From the NCBI RefSeq assembly GCF_000349325.1, contig NC_020504.1:1240001-1304000 (forward strand): a stretch of DNA of 64,000 nt, written 5' to 3'. Position 1 is the stretch's first letter. Each line of letters begins with the position of its first letter. The stretch comes from Streptomyces davaonensis JCM 4913 (lineage in GTDB: Bacteria; Actinomycetota; Actinomycetes; Streptomycetales; Streptomycetaceae). This document shows positions 31,789 through 40,392 of the stretch, piece by piece. A program made the translations under genes and the position numbers. Under the pieces are notes generated by a model. It did no database searches. It saw only the letters and a program-made list of their open reading frames with translations, and was not told where the DNA came from.

Positions 31789-33228
31789 TTATACGGCGGC
31801 CTTGTCGCCCCGTGCCCCCGAAGCAACCGCGGCCTCCTCCGCCGCGGCCCTGTCGCCGCGCATCGCCAGCAGGGTGACGAGCCCGCCCACCGCGGCGATG
31901 GCGGCGGCCCAGGCGAACGCCGCACTGAAGCCCGCCGTCAGCGCGGGCAGGTTGCCCAGCCGGCCGGCGCCCTGCGACGTGGCCACCGCGGTCAGGGCCG
32001 CGAGGCCGAGTGCCGAGCCCACCTGGTAGGTGGTGTTGACGATGCCGGAGGCCAGGCCCGCCTGCGCCTGCGGTGCCCCGGACATCGCGGCCATCATCGC
32101 CGGGATGTAGGCGAGCGACATGCCCAGCGCGGCGACCAGCGACGCGGGCAGCACATCGACCACGAAGGTGCCGGTAGGCTCGACGGCGGACAGCCACAGC
32201 AGACCGGCGGCGAGCACGAGCAGTCCGGCGCCGATCAGCGCCTTGGCCCCGAACTTCGCGAGCAGCCTCGCGGTGATCGTGGTCATGAAGATCATCAGGA
32301 GGCCGGTCATCGGCAGCAGCGCGGCACCCGAGGCGAAGGCGCCGTAGCCGAGGACCTGCTGGAGGTAGAGGTTGAGGAAGTACCACATGGGGATCCACGC
32401 GGCGCCGAGCAGGGCCATCGCAAGGTTGGCCGAGCCGAGCCGCGGGACGCGCCAGATGCCGAGCGGCATCAACGGTTCGCGCACCGTCTTCTGGATCACG
32501 AGGAAGAGCACGAGCAGCGCGGCGGCGCCGGTCAGTTGAAGCACGGTGCCGGTGGCGGTCCAGCCTGCCTCCGGCGCGCGGACGACGGCGAACACGGCGA
32601 GCGCCAGGCCGCCGGTGACCGCGGCCGCTCCGAGCACGTCGACGGCACCGCGGCTGCTGCCGACGTCCGGCAGGAGCTTCGTGGCGGCGAGGGTGGCGAC
32701 GCCGATCGGGACGTATATGACGAAGATCCACGGCCAGCTCAGCCACTCGGTGAACAGGCCCCCGAGGAACACACCGGCCGTGCCGCCCGCCGGAGCTGCG
32801 GCGCCGTAGAGCGCCATGGCCTTGCCGAGCTCCTTCGGGTCGTGTGCGAAGAGCATCATCAGCAACGTCATGGCCGACGGCGCGATCAGCGCACCGCCCA
32901 CGCCCTGCACGGCCCGGCCGACGACCTCCACCCAGGCGGTCTGCGCGGCGGCCGCGACGATCGAGCCGACGATCAGCACGACCCATCCGGCGCTGAAGAT
33001 CTTGCGCGCGCCGATGAGGTCGGAGAGACGGCCGCCGAGCAGCAGAAGCCCACCGAAGGCGATGACGTACGCGTTGAAGACCCATTGCAGCTCGCCCTGC
33101 GAGAAGCCGAGGTCCTTCTGCATCTCGGGGAGCGCCACCCCGATGATCGACGTGTCCATGATCACCATGAACTGCGCGGCGGCGAGCACGAGGAGCGCCC
33201 ACCAGCGTCTGGGATTGATGGCTGACAT
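31789..33228 (-). CDS. DHA2-type (EmrB/QacA) MFS exporter
   Basis: A 479-residue, 14-helix-type MFS protein. The first helix motif AQFMVIMDTSIIGVALPEM is the DHA2 motif, followed by motif A GGRLSDLIGARKIF. Many Gly/Ala-rich helices follow. Transport of drugs, biocides or metabolites with proton antiport is expected. The ATG at 33228 (MSAINPRRW) lies after GAAGGGG...GGGAG, and the GTG at 33237 is in frame but less likely. The promoter region carries two CsoR-like palindromes (33249-33302). A metal- or persulfide-responsive repressor is therefore plausible, but none is encoded nearby. Confidence 0.87.
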   Translation of the reverse strand: MSAINPRRWWALLVLAAAQFMVIMDTSIIGVALPEMQKDLGFSQGELQWVFNAYVIAFGGLLLLGGRLSDLIGARKIFSAGWVVLIVGSIVAAAAQTAWVEVVGRAVQGVGGALIAPSAMTLLMMLFAHDPKELGKAMALYGAAAPAGGTAGVFLGGLFTEWLSWPWIFVIYVPIGVATLAATKLLPDVGSSRGAVDVLGAAAVTGGLALAVFAVVRAPEAGWTATGTVLQLTGAAALLVLFLVIQKTVREPLMPLGIWRVPRLGSANLAMALLGAAWIPMWYFLNLYLQQVLGYGAFASGAALLPMTGLLMIFMTTITARLLAKFGAKALIGAGLLVLAAGLLWLSAVEPTGTFVVDVLPASLVAALGMSLAYIPAMMAAMSGAPQAQAGLASGIVNTTYQVGSALGLAALTAVATSQGAGRLGNLPALTAGFSAAFAWAAAIAAVGGLVTLLAMRGDRAAAEEAAVASGARGDKAAV

Positions 33229-33248
33229 GACTCCCACCCCTTCTCTTC

Positions 33249-33302
33249 ATACCCCCAGGGGGTATCTGACGGCTGCACCGTAACATACCGGTGGGGGGTA
33301 TG
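33249..33302. promoter_or_regulatory. Two CsoR-like operator palindromes
   Basis: Site 1 is ATACCCCCAGGGGGTAT (33249-33265, a perfect 8+1+8 palindrome) and site 2 is CATACC-N7-GGTATG (33284-33302). TACCCC/GGGGTA palindromes are typical of CsoR/RcnR-family repressors of copper or sulfur-stress genes. They lie just upstream of the MFS ribosome-binding site and may also cover the promoter of the divergent repeat-protein gene. Confidence 0.7.
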
Positions 33303-33389
33303 CGAGGGGCGTGGCCCGATGTAGATCATTCGTTTGGGCCGCGCAGCTTCCCGTGCGGCGGCCCCGCTTCTACATGCCAGGGGGATTCG

Positions 33390-34799
33390 ATGACCGCTCG
33401 TGACGCGGTGCCGGGGCTGGCCGCCAATGCGTCCGCACCCGCAGACGTCCTGCTTCGCCTCGTGCCGCCCGAGCACGACTGGGACATCGTCACCCGGCTC
33501 GTCTATCGCAAGTCGCTGCCGGCCGAGGTCGGAGAGGCCCTGCTCACCCACCCCGACCGCCGAGTGCGCAGCGCGCTCGCCGAAGGCCCGCAGGTCGACC
33601 CCGAACTGCGGGCCAGACTCCTGGACGGCCCGGCCTCGGACGCCATCTGCGTCGCCGTCGGTCCGACCCCCTACCGTGCGACGGTCGCTCCCCTGCCGGC
33701 CTGGGCGTACGAGCGACTGCTGAGCCACGAGAGGCACATGGTCCGGCACGAAACGGCACTGTCCGCCCATGTCCCCGTCCACGTACTCGTGCCACTGGCC
33801 ACTCACGAGGACTGGGTGTTGCGGAAGGCCGCGTGCCGCCGCGTCTGGTCCGAACTCCCCGACGACGTACGCACCGCGCTCCTCGACGACCCGGACCACG
33901 AAGTCCGCAAGACCGCCGCTCTGCACGTCATGCACGAGGACGCCGAACGCACCGCCTGGCTCGTAGACGCGCTCGACGAGTGGCAGCTCGGGGATGTGCT
34001 GGAATCCGGCCTGCTCACCCGGGATTTGGCCGAACGCATGATGGGCCGTGCCGACGACAGGCACCTGAACCGGCTCGCGCTCAATCCGACGTTCCCCGCC
34101 GACCTCGCGGCCCGGCTGGCCGATCACGAGGACCCGCGGGTGCGGCTCGCGGTCTCCGCACGACCCGAGCTGACGGAGGATCAGCGGGCCGCGATCGACT
34201 GGACGGTGGGACCCGAGGACCGGCTGGACCCCTTGACGTGGGTGTGGCGCTCACGCGGGGACGAGGACGTGCTGCGCCGCTGCGCGCACTCGGCACACAC
34301 CTGGCTGCGGCGCTCCGCAGCGATCTGCGCGGAGTTGCCCGAGGACTGCGTGCAACTCCTCGCCGACGACGAGGACTTCGCCGTACGACTGCTGCTCGCC
34401 GAGTGGCATCCGAAGGCGCCGCCGGAGCTGCTGTACGACCTGTATCTGCACGGCACGCACCGGGCCGTGTACATGCTCACCTCCCGCCCGCAGTTCCCGT
34501 CGGCCGGACTGGCGGCGCGCTGCGCCGACGCGGAGGATCCGAGGGAACGCGCCCTCGCGCTGCGCGATCCGGACGCTTCACCGTCCCTGGTGGAGCGGCT
34601 CAGCCGGGACGTGAACGCGAGGGTGCGCGAGGCGGCGGCCTTCGACCCCAGGCTGCCGCTGCCCAGGCTGGTCGAGCTGCTCAACGACCCGCATGAGTGC
34701 AGCGCGGCAGCGGCGGCCAACCCCTCGTTGCCGGTGGCGGAGATGCGGGCTCTGCTCGACCGGGCGGGAGTGCCGGAACTGCCGACTACGTGCTCATGA
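33390..34799 (+). CDS. LRV/HEAT-like repeat protein
   Basis: A 469-residue soluble protein built from short helical repeats of about 22-25 residues, with recurrent patterns such as LLTHPDRRVRSALAEGP, LADHEDPRVRLAVSARP and LLADDEDFAVRLLLAEW. These resemble variant leucine-rich or HEAT-type repeats, which serve as protein-binding scaffolds. AGGGGGA precedes the ATG at 33390. It is followed 4 bases later by another repeat protein (Sel1/TPR type), so the two are probably co-transcribed partners. The function is unknown and nothing catalytic is seen. Confidence 0.72.
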   Translation: MTARDAVPGLAANASAPADVLLRLVPPEHDWDIVTRLVYRKSLPAEVGEALLTHPDRRVRSALAEGPQVDPELRARLLDGPASDAICVAVGPTPYRATVAPLPAWAYERLLSHERHMVRHETALSAHVPVHVLVPLATHEDWVLRKAACRRVWSELPDDVRTALLDDPDHEVRKTAALHVMHEDAERTAWLVDALDEWQLGDVLESGLLTRDLAERMMGRADDRHLNRLALNPTFPADLAARLADHEDPRVRLAVSARPELTEDQRAAIDWTVGPEDRLDPLTWVWRSRGDEDVLRRCAHSAHTWLRRSAAICAELPEDCVQLLADDEDFAVRLLLAEWHPKAPPELLYDLYLHGTHRAVYMLTSRPQFPSAGLAARCADAEDPRERALALRDPDASPSLVERLSRDVNARVREAAAFDPRLPLPRLVELLNDPHECSAAAAANPSLPVAEMRALLDRAGVPELPTTCS

Positions 34800-34803
34800 A
34801 ACG

Positions 34804-36501
34804 ATGTTGATCGTGAGTCAGGACATACAGACCCGGGGAGAGGCGCTCGTCGCCGCAGCACGCGCCGACGACGCGAAGACCGCCCGTCGGCACACCGACT
34901 TCTTCGTGCTCGGCCATCGCGTGGACGAAGGCATCCCGTACTGGGAGCAGGCGGTGGCGGCGGGCGACGCGTTCTCGCACTACACCCTTGCCCGGTACCG
35001 GAAGATCCGAGGGAACCGGCCGGCGGCGGAGGCCCTATACCGCGCCGTAGCCGACCGCCACTCCGGATGCGCGTACGGACTCGGTGTACTGCTCAAGGAG
35101 AACGGCGATCCGGAGGCGGCCGAATGGTTCCGGCGCGGCTGGGAGAGCGGCCGCGACCTGAGCTGCAAGATCGAGCTCGGCAAGCTGCTCGCCGCAGAGG
35201 GCCGGCTCGACGAAGCGCCGAAGTTCCTGATGAGCGACATCGAGATCGGCGACATCGCGGTCTTCCGCTGGGTGCAGCTCTTCGAGTCGATCCGCAAGGA
35301 GTTCGACCGCGTGGCCGCGGACCTCGACGCCGCGGAGGCGGCGGAGGACGGGGACGCGGCGGCAGCGGCCCTACGACCGCTCTTCGACATGGAGAAGCAC
35401 TTCCGCGACTACCCGGGCCTGACCGTGGAGGCCGCGGGCTACTACCGCCGAGCCTCCGCGCTCAGCGCGTCGGCCCGCGTGGACCACGCCGTATTCCTCA
35501 CGGAGACAGAGACCGCCGACGACGTCTCCTGGTTCGAGGCGCGCGGCCTGCTGGTCCAGGCCCACGAGGACGGCTACGAAGGCGCCGCGTACGTGCTCGG
35601 GGCCGTCCACGAGCAGCGCGGCGAGCTCGCCGACGCCGAGCGCTGGTACGGCCTCGCGGCCGACGCCGGGCACCCGGCCGCCCAGTGGAACCTCGGGCTC
35701 CTCTGCCGACGGCAGCGGCGGTACGACGAGGCCGAACGCTGGTTCCGGCAGGTCGGTGAGGACGACGAGGACGTCGTCGCACAGCTTCAGCGGATCGCCG
35801 CGGCGCGGGAGGCGGGCGGCATCGCGCCCGGCAAGGACTTGCACAGGCTGCCCGGGCTGCGCGAGCGCGCGGAGGCGGGCGACGTCCAGGCCTCGTACGC
35901 GTACGGGAAGATCCTCCGCGACTGGGCCGGCGCGGCCGACCGCCACGTGGTCCGCTGGATCGAGCCCGCGGCGCAGGCCGGCGACCCGGAGGCGGCGTAC
36001 GACCTCGCGGAGCTGTACCGCTCGATGCGCAGGCAGCCCGCCGTGCGCGATGACTGGTACCGCAGGTCCGCCGAGGCGGGACACCACGACGCGTGCAACG
36101 AGATGGGCTGGCTCTCCGAGCACCACCGCGACTACCAGGAGGCCGAGCGCTGGTACGTCCGCGCGGCCGAGGACGGCTCGTCGCTGAACGCCATGCTCGC
36201 GGGCAAGCTGAAGGCGCAGCGCGGCGCGCACGACGAGGCGGAGCCCTATCTCCGCAAGGTCTGGGAAGAGGACGGCGACGCCGCGCACCGGACTGAGGCG
36301 GCGGGGTACTACGGACTGGTCCTGCACCGGCTCGGTCGACTCACGGAAGCCGTGGAACCGCTGCGTATGGCTGCCGCGAAGTGGGACGAGGACGTGCGTG
36401 CTCGTTACAGCCCGGACGACCTTGTTGTCCTGGCCCGGACGGCCGACCCGGCGAAGGAACTCGCGGAGGTGGAGGTTGCGTTGGCGGCGGGACAGTCCTG
36501 A
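34804..36501 (+). CDS. Sel1/TPR-repeat protein
   Basis: A 565-residue protein rich in paired-helix repeats of the Sel1/TPR type, for example YTLARYRKIRGNRPAAEALY, AAYVLGAVHEQRGELADAER and AQWNLGLLCRRQRRYDEAER, continuing to EAAGYYGLVLHRLGRLTEAV. The repeats run over nearly the whole length with a variable Asp/Glu-rich centre. Such proteins are adaptors in complexes or signalling. It starts 4 bases after the stop of the LRV-like gene. The ATG at 34804 has no clear Shine-Dalgarno sequence, so re-initiation by terminating ribosomes is likely. A GTG at 34813 is an alternative. Confidence 0.75.
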   Translation: MLIVSQDIQTRGEALVAAARADDAKTARRHTDFFVLGHRVDEGIPYWEQAVAAGDAFSHYTLARYRKIRGNRPAAEALYRAVADRHSGCAYGLGVLLKENGDPEAAEWFRRGWESGRDLSCKIELGKLLAAEGRLDEAPKFLMSDIEIGDIAVFRWVQLFESIRKEFDRVAADLDAAEAAEDGDAAAAALRPLFDMEKHFRDYPGLTVEAAGYYRRASALSASARVDHAVFLTETETADDVSWFEARGLLVQAHEDGYEGAAYVLGAVHEQRGELADAERWYGLAADAGHPAAQWNLGLLCRRQRRYDEAERWFRQVGEDDEDVVAQLQRIAAAREAGGIAPGKDLHRLPGLRERAEAGDVQASYAYGKILRDWAGAADRHVVRWIEPAAQAGDPEAAYDLAELYRSMRRQPAVRDDWYRRSAEAGHHDACNEMGWLSEHHRDYQEAERWYVRAAEDGSSLNAMLAGKLKAQRGAHDEAEPYLRKVWEEDGDAAHRTEAAGYYGLVLHRLGRLTEAVEPLRMAAAKWDEDVRARYSPDDLVVLARTADPAKELAEVEVALAAGQS

Positions 36502-36510
36502 TCGTCCGTA

Positions 36511-38052
36511 TCAACGGGAACGGGGCTCTCGCCGCACCCACTGGGCGAGATAGGCGCCGAGCCCCTCCAGGTCCGCCCCCTCGGCGACGTAGCCGAGGTG
36601 CCCGTCGGGGCGTACGAGGCCATGGGCGACGCCGGGCGGCCAGGGGCTGCGGTCGCCGATCCGGTGCACCGTGACGAGGTCGGCCCGGCCCTCCAGAAGC
36701 GGGGCGAGCCGCTGGTCGGGCCAGAGGCTCGGCGGCCCGGCCAGGAGCAGGTGCCAGCCCGTTGTGGCGGTCAGGCTCTGTAGCCCCCGGGGCAGGTCGG
36801 GCAGCCGGTCCCCCGCTCGCGGCCCACGCCGCGGTGTGCGCGAGCCCCCAACGGACAGCGGGCTGCGACGGTAGTGGATGCCGAGCTCGGAGACGGTGCG
36901 GAAGAGCCGCCTGCGCAGCGGCCGCGCGCGCAGCACCAACGGGGCGACATACGGGGCCAGTTGGTTACGGGCGAAGCGGATGACCGGGTTGCCGCTGGTG
37001 CCGATCGTGAAGGCGCGATCGGTGAGACGCCGGACGAGTCGCCCGACAGGGGCGCGCTCGACCTCGTACGTCTCCAGCAGTTCCTCGGGTGCGGCACCCC
37101 GGCACACCAGGGCGAGCTTCCAGCCGAGGTTGAGCGCGTCCTGGATCCCGGTGTTCATCCCCTGCCCGCCGGCGGGACTGTGAATGTGGGCCGCGTCGCC
37201 GGCGAGGAAGCAGCGCCCGGCGCGGTAGTGGGCGGCGCCGCGATTGTGGAGCCGGAAGTCCGTCATCCAGGCCGGGTCCCGCAGCAGCAGGCCGTCGTCG
37301 GCATAGCGCCTGGTGATCTCCTGAAGCAGGGCCGGCGTCACCTCCGTATCCGGCAGATCGGGCGGCCGCATGGCGAGCAGACGCCAGGAGGCGGGCGACC
37401 CGAGGGGGAAGAAGAACAGCATCCCGCTCCCGCTCACGTACGAGTGCACGGCCCCTTTCGGCTCCAGGCCGTCGACCTCCAGGTCGGCGAGCAGAAACGT
37501 CTGCGGATAGGCGTACCCCTCGAAGCCGATGCCCGCCTGCTGACGAACGGTGCTGTGGGCACCGTCGCACCCCACGACGTACCGCGCCGCAACGGCCTCC
37601 TCCACCCCGTCACGCCCGCGCAACCAACACACAGTGTGCGAGCCGTTCACCTCTGTCCGAACCAGCTCAACGCCCCGCTCGACCGTCACGCCCCGCGCGC
37701 CAAGATGCTCGCTGAGAACCTGCTCGGTCTCGGCCTGCGAAAGGAACAGCAGGAAGGGATAGGCGGTGTCGGTCAGCCCGATGTCGAAGAGCCGCAACGA
37801 CACGACCCGCCGAGGCACATGCATCCGCACCTGTATCGCGGTGTTGCCGCGAGCCACCAACTCATCCGCCACCCCGCCCCCGGCGAGTACCTCAAGCGTC
37901 CGAGGCTGCACGACCAGCGCCCGCGACTCCCGCACCCGATCAAGAGATCGGTCGACGACCCGAAACCGAGCCCCGTACTCCCTCAACTGCGCGGCAAGCG
38001 CAAGCCCGGTCGGACCTGCACCGACCACCAGCACGTCCAGTGGCGCTGTCAT
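36511..38052 (-). CDS. FAD-dependent aromatic-ring hydroxylase (group A monooxygenase, PheA/TfdB-like)
   Basis: A 513-residue flavoprotein. The N-terminal Rossmann loop is VLVVGAGPTGLALAAQL. A DG motif follows in YVVGCDGAHSTVRQQAGI, and the second FAD motif is CFLAGDAAHIHSPAGGQGMN (about 281-300). It belongs to the phenol 2-monooxygenase/rifampicin monooxygenase-like branch that hydroxylates aromatic or polyketide substrates with NADPH and O2. It is a single gene, convergent with the Sel1 protein gene and divergent from DinB. No substrate can be read from the sequence. Confidence 0.87.
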   Translation of the reverse strand: MTAPLDVLVVGAGPTGLALAAQLREYGARFRVVDRSLDRVRESRALVVQPRTLEVLAGGGVADELVARGNTAIQVRMHVPRRVVSLRLFDIGLTDTAYPFLLFLSQAETEQVLSEHLGARGVTVERGVELVRTEVNGSHTVCWLRGRDGVEEAVAARYVVGCDGAHSTVRQQAGIGFEGYAYPQTFLLADLEVDGLEPKGAVHSYVSGSGMLFFFPLGSPASWRLLAMRPPDLPDTEVTPALLQEITRRYADDGLLLRDPAWMTDFRLHNRGAAHYRAGRCFLAGDAAHIHSPAGGQGMNTGIQDALNLGWKLALVCRGAAPEELLETYEVERAPVGRLVRRLTDRAFTIGTSGNPVIRFARNQLAPYVAPLVLRARPLRRRLFRTVSELGIHYRRSPLSVGGSRTPRRGPRAGDRLPDLPRGLQSLTATTGWHLLLAGPPSLWPDQRLAPLLEGRADLVTVHRIGDRSPWPPGVAHGLVRPDGHLGYVAEGADLEGLGAYLAQWVRREPRSR

Positions 38053-38154
38053 GAATCCACGGTAGCGACAGCCATCGCCACAAGCTCGGCCGGTCGTTGC
38101 GGACCATGTACGGGATCTTGAGGCGATGAGCAGCCCATGGCAGGCTCATGCCGC

Positions 38155-38751
38155 ATGATCGATGAATTCGCGAAGGACAACCTGCACGGGAGACTTCGGC
38201 GGGACCGCGAGGCGTTGCTCTGGAAACTCGACGGCTTGTCCGAATACGACGCCCGCCGACCTTTGACAGCGACCGGGACCAATCTCCTCGGCCTGGTCAA
38301 ACACGTGGCCACCGTCGAGGCCAGGTACTTCGGCGAGGTCTTCGACCGCCCTTCCCCGGAACCCCTGCCCCGGTGGCAGGACTACACCGGCGACGATCTG
38401 TGGGCGACCGAGGACGAGACCCGCGATCAGATCATCGGGTTCTACCGGCGCACGTGGGAACACTCGGACGCGACGATCAACGAGCTTCCCCTCGACGCCC
38501 CCGGCCACGTGCCGTGGTGGACGGAGCCCTGTCCGAACACGAACCTGTTCGCCGTCATGCTCCATGTCCTCAGCGAGTCCATCCGGCATGCCGGGCACGC
38601 CGATATCCTGCGCGAGGGCCTCGACGGCAGGACCGGGGTGCGCCCCGAATACGAGCAGCCGATCGACGAGGAAGCCCGTGCAGCCTACTGCGCGAAGATC
38701 GAGCAGGCCGCCAGGTCGGCCGTCCAGGGCCGGTCAGCCGTATCGCCGTAG
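38155..38751 (+). CDS. DinB-family protein (DUF664 type)
   Basis: A 198-residue four-helix-bundle protein of the DinB/YfiT-like superfamily. LVKHVATVEARYFGEVF carries the first conserved His, and LHVLSESIRHAGHADIL the pair of His for the metal site. Such actinobacterial proteins include mycothiol-dependent enzymes, so a thiol-transferase role is possible but not proven. The ATG at 38155 is chosen because it begins the first helix (MIDEFAKDNLHGRLRRD). An in-frame ATG at 38137 adds only six residues. Confidence 0.82.
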   Translation: MIDEFAKDNLHGRLRRDREALLWKLDGLSEYDARRPLTATGTNLLGLVKHVATVEARYFGEVFDRPSPEPLPRWQDYTGDDLWATEDETRDQIIGFYRRTWEHSDATINELPLDAPGHVPWWTEPCPNTNLFAVMLHVLSESIRHAGHADILREGLDGRTGVRPEYEQPIDEEARAAYCAKIEQAARSAVQGRSAVSP

Positions 38752-38808
38752 CAGTCCGTCCACGTACGCCTCCAGCCGTGCTCCCAGTACCTCGGGCGTC
38801 AACGCACC
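38734..38808 (-). pseudogene. Possible remnant of a TetR-type C-terminus
   Basis: A minus-strand stretch ending in TGA at 38734-38736 encodes GALTPEVLGARLEAYVDGLL, followed by RRYG. It reads like the last helix of a TetR regulator. It has no start of its own, and continues only as out-of-frame sequence through the pirin gene. It overlaps the 3' ends of both DinB and pirin genes. This may be coincidence or the scar of a deletion. Confidence 0.22.
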
Positions 38809-39764
38809 CGACCCCGCGGCTTCAGCCGCGTCACCGGCAGCTCGGGAGCGGGCAGCGGAGCGCCGTCGTAGCCCTTCACCTCGCCGAAGCGGGTGCCTGA
38901 CATCCAGTCCCGGCGGGCCTGTTCGATCTCCTCCTGGGACCGGGCGATCCAGTTCCAGAACATGATCAGTTCCTCCTCGAACGGCTCGCCGCCGAGGAGC
39001 ATCAGGCCCGCGTCCGAGGTGGCGCGGAGGGGGAGTTCGGTGCGGCCGCAGCCGAGGTAGAGCATGGAACCGGGGAGGACGGGAACGCCGTCGACCTGAG
39101 CCTCGCCGGACATGGACAGGACGGCGTACTCGAAGTCCGGTTCCAGGGGGAGGCGTACGTCCGCGCCCTGGGCGAGGGTGAGGTCGGCGCCGACCAGAGG
39201 GGTGTACGTCGTTCCGGGGGAGGCCGCTCCGTCGAGGGCGCCGAGGATCAGGGTCGCCGTCAGACCCGGCGCGGTGACCGTCGGCAGTTCCGTGTGGTGC
39301 TCGAAGCGGGGCTCGGTGTGGCGGTCGGTATCGGGGAGGGCGACCCAGAGCTGGGCGCCGTGCAGGTAGCGGGCATGGACGCGCGGGCTCTCCTCGGAGT
39401 GGCTGATCGCCCGACCGGAGGTCATCAGGCCCAGTTCGCGCGGGCGGATCGTCTGGAGACTGCCCGTGGAGTCGCGGTGCAGCACCTCGCCCTGATGCAG
39501 CCAGCTCACCGTCTGGAGCCCCATGTGCGGGTGCGGCGGCACCTGCATCCCCGGCTCGTCGGCGATGTCGTCGGGGCCGTAGTGATCGACGAAGCACCAG
39601 GCGCCCACCATGCGGCGACCCAGGTTGGGCAGCAGTCGGCGCACTTCGGAGGACTCGCCGAGCTTGACCCGGCGCGGGCTGAGGAGTTCCCGTACGGGCT
39701 CCGCCACGACGAAGCCACGGCCACCGCACACCGCGGGCACGGCCTCGCGATCAAGATTGCTCAT
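38799..39764 (-). CDS. Pirin-family protein
   Basis: A 321-residue bicupin. The metal ligands of pirin are all present: PPHPHMGLQTVSWLHQGEVL and GRAISHSEESP supply His, His, His and Glu. Pirins bind iron and act as redox sensors or quercetin-2,3-dioxygenase-like enzymes. The C-terminal cupin half has GALDGAASPGTTYTPL and FEYAVLSMSG. The ATG at 39764 is preferred over a TTG at 39773. It is divergent from the MarR pair across about 110 bases holding a perfect 15-bp repeat, so the MarR protein may control it. Three conserved His and a Glu make the assignment firm. Confidence 0.87.
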   Translation of the reverse strand: MSNLDREAVPAVCGGRGFVVAEPVRELLSPRRVKLGESSEVRRLLPNLGRRMVGAWCFVDHYGPDDIADEPGMQVPPHPHMGLQTVSWLHQGEVLHRDSTGSLQTIRPRELGLMTSGRAISHSEESPRVHARYLHGAQLWVALPDTDRHTEPRFEHHTELPTVTAPGLTATLILGALDGAASPGTTYTPLVGADLTLAQGADVRLPLEPDFEYAVLSMSGEAQVDGVPVLPGSMLYLGCGRTELPLRATSDAGLMLLGGEPFEEELIMFWNWIARSQEEIEQARRDWMSGTRFGEVKGYDGAPLPAPELPVTRLKPRGRVR

Positions 39765-39836
39765 ACCGCCCAACCTAGCCGCGCGGGAGCCGCCGCGTCA
39801 GGCCAACTCAGGTGGACTTCACGGCCTCACCCGAAA

Positions 39837-39866
39837 ATAGTAGCCATGTACATAGTAGCCATGTAC
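39837..39866 (+). repeat. Two perfect 15-bp direct repeats, probable MarR operator
   Basis: ATAGTAGCCATGTAC occurs twice back-to-back (39837-39851 and 39852-39866), generating the palindrome ATGTACAT at the junction. It lies 10 bases before the MarR start and unusually A/T-rich for this genome, so it probably overlaps the promoter of the MarR operon and of the divergent pirin gene. Confidence 0.8.
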
Positions 39867-39876
39867 TCTATCGGTC

Positions 39877-40392
39877 ATGAGTACGGCTGAAGCGGGCGCG
39901 ACGCCCGGATTCCTGGTCTGGCGCCTGTCCATGAAGTGGCGGGTCGCGGTCGACCGCGCGGTGGCCCCACTGGGGCTGACGCACGCTCAGTACGCCCTGG
40001 TGGCATCGCTGTACGGCATGCACCGCGGCGGACTGCGCCCGAGCCAGCGACGGCTCGCCGACCACACCGGACTCGAACCGCTCTACGTCTCCAAGCTCGC
40101 CCGCTCCCTGGAGTCCGCGGGGCTCCTGGAGCGCACCCGTGACCCGAACGATCCGCGCGCGGTACAGCTCGCGCTCACCGAGCGGGGCCATGAGCAGACC
40201 CGGCAGGCGATCAAGGTCGTCCACGGGCTGCTTCAGCAGTTGCTGGCACCGCTGGGCGGCTTGGACAGCGCGCGCACCCAGGAGTTCACCCGGGACCTCG
40301 CCATCCTGCTCGACGCACCTCTCGACCCACTCGCCATCGATGGCGATTCCGACAAGTCCAACGCCGACAAGTCCAACGAGGAGCAGTCATGA
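39877..40392 (+). CDS. MarR-family transcriptional regulator
   Basis: A 171-residue winged-helix regulator. Helices 1-2 are FLVWRLSMKWRVAVDRAVAP, then LTHAQYALVASLYGM. The recognition region is LADHTGLEPLYVSKLARSLE, and the wing RTRDPNDPRAVQLALTERG. An Asp/Ser/Asn-rich tail follows (DSDKSNADKSNEEQS), with a duplicated DKSN unit. It is first gene of a two-MarR operon and its stop overlaps the next start (ATGA 40389-40392). It probably binds the twin 15-bp repeats and controls itself and the pirin gene. The ligand is unknown. Confidence 0.88.
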   Translation: MSTAEAGATPGFLVWRLSMKWRVAVDRAVAPLGLTHAQYALVASLYGMHRGGLRPSQRRLADHTGLEPLYVSKLARSLESAGLLERTRDPNDPRAVQLALTERGHEQTRQAIKVVHGLLQQLLAPLGGLDSARTQEFTRDLAILLDAPLDPLAIDGDSDKSNADKSNEEQS

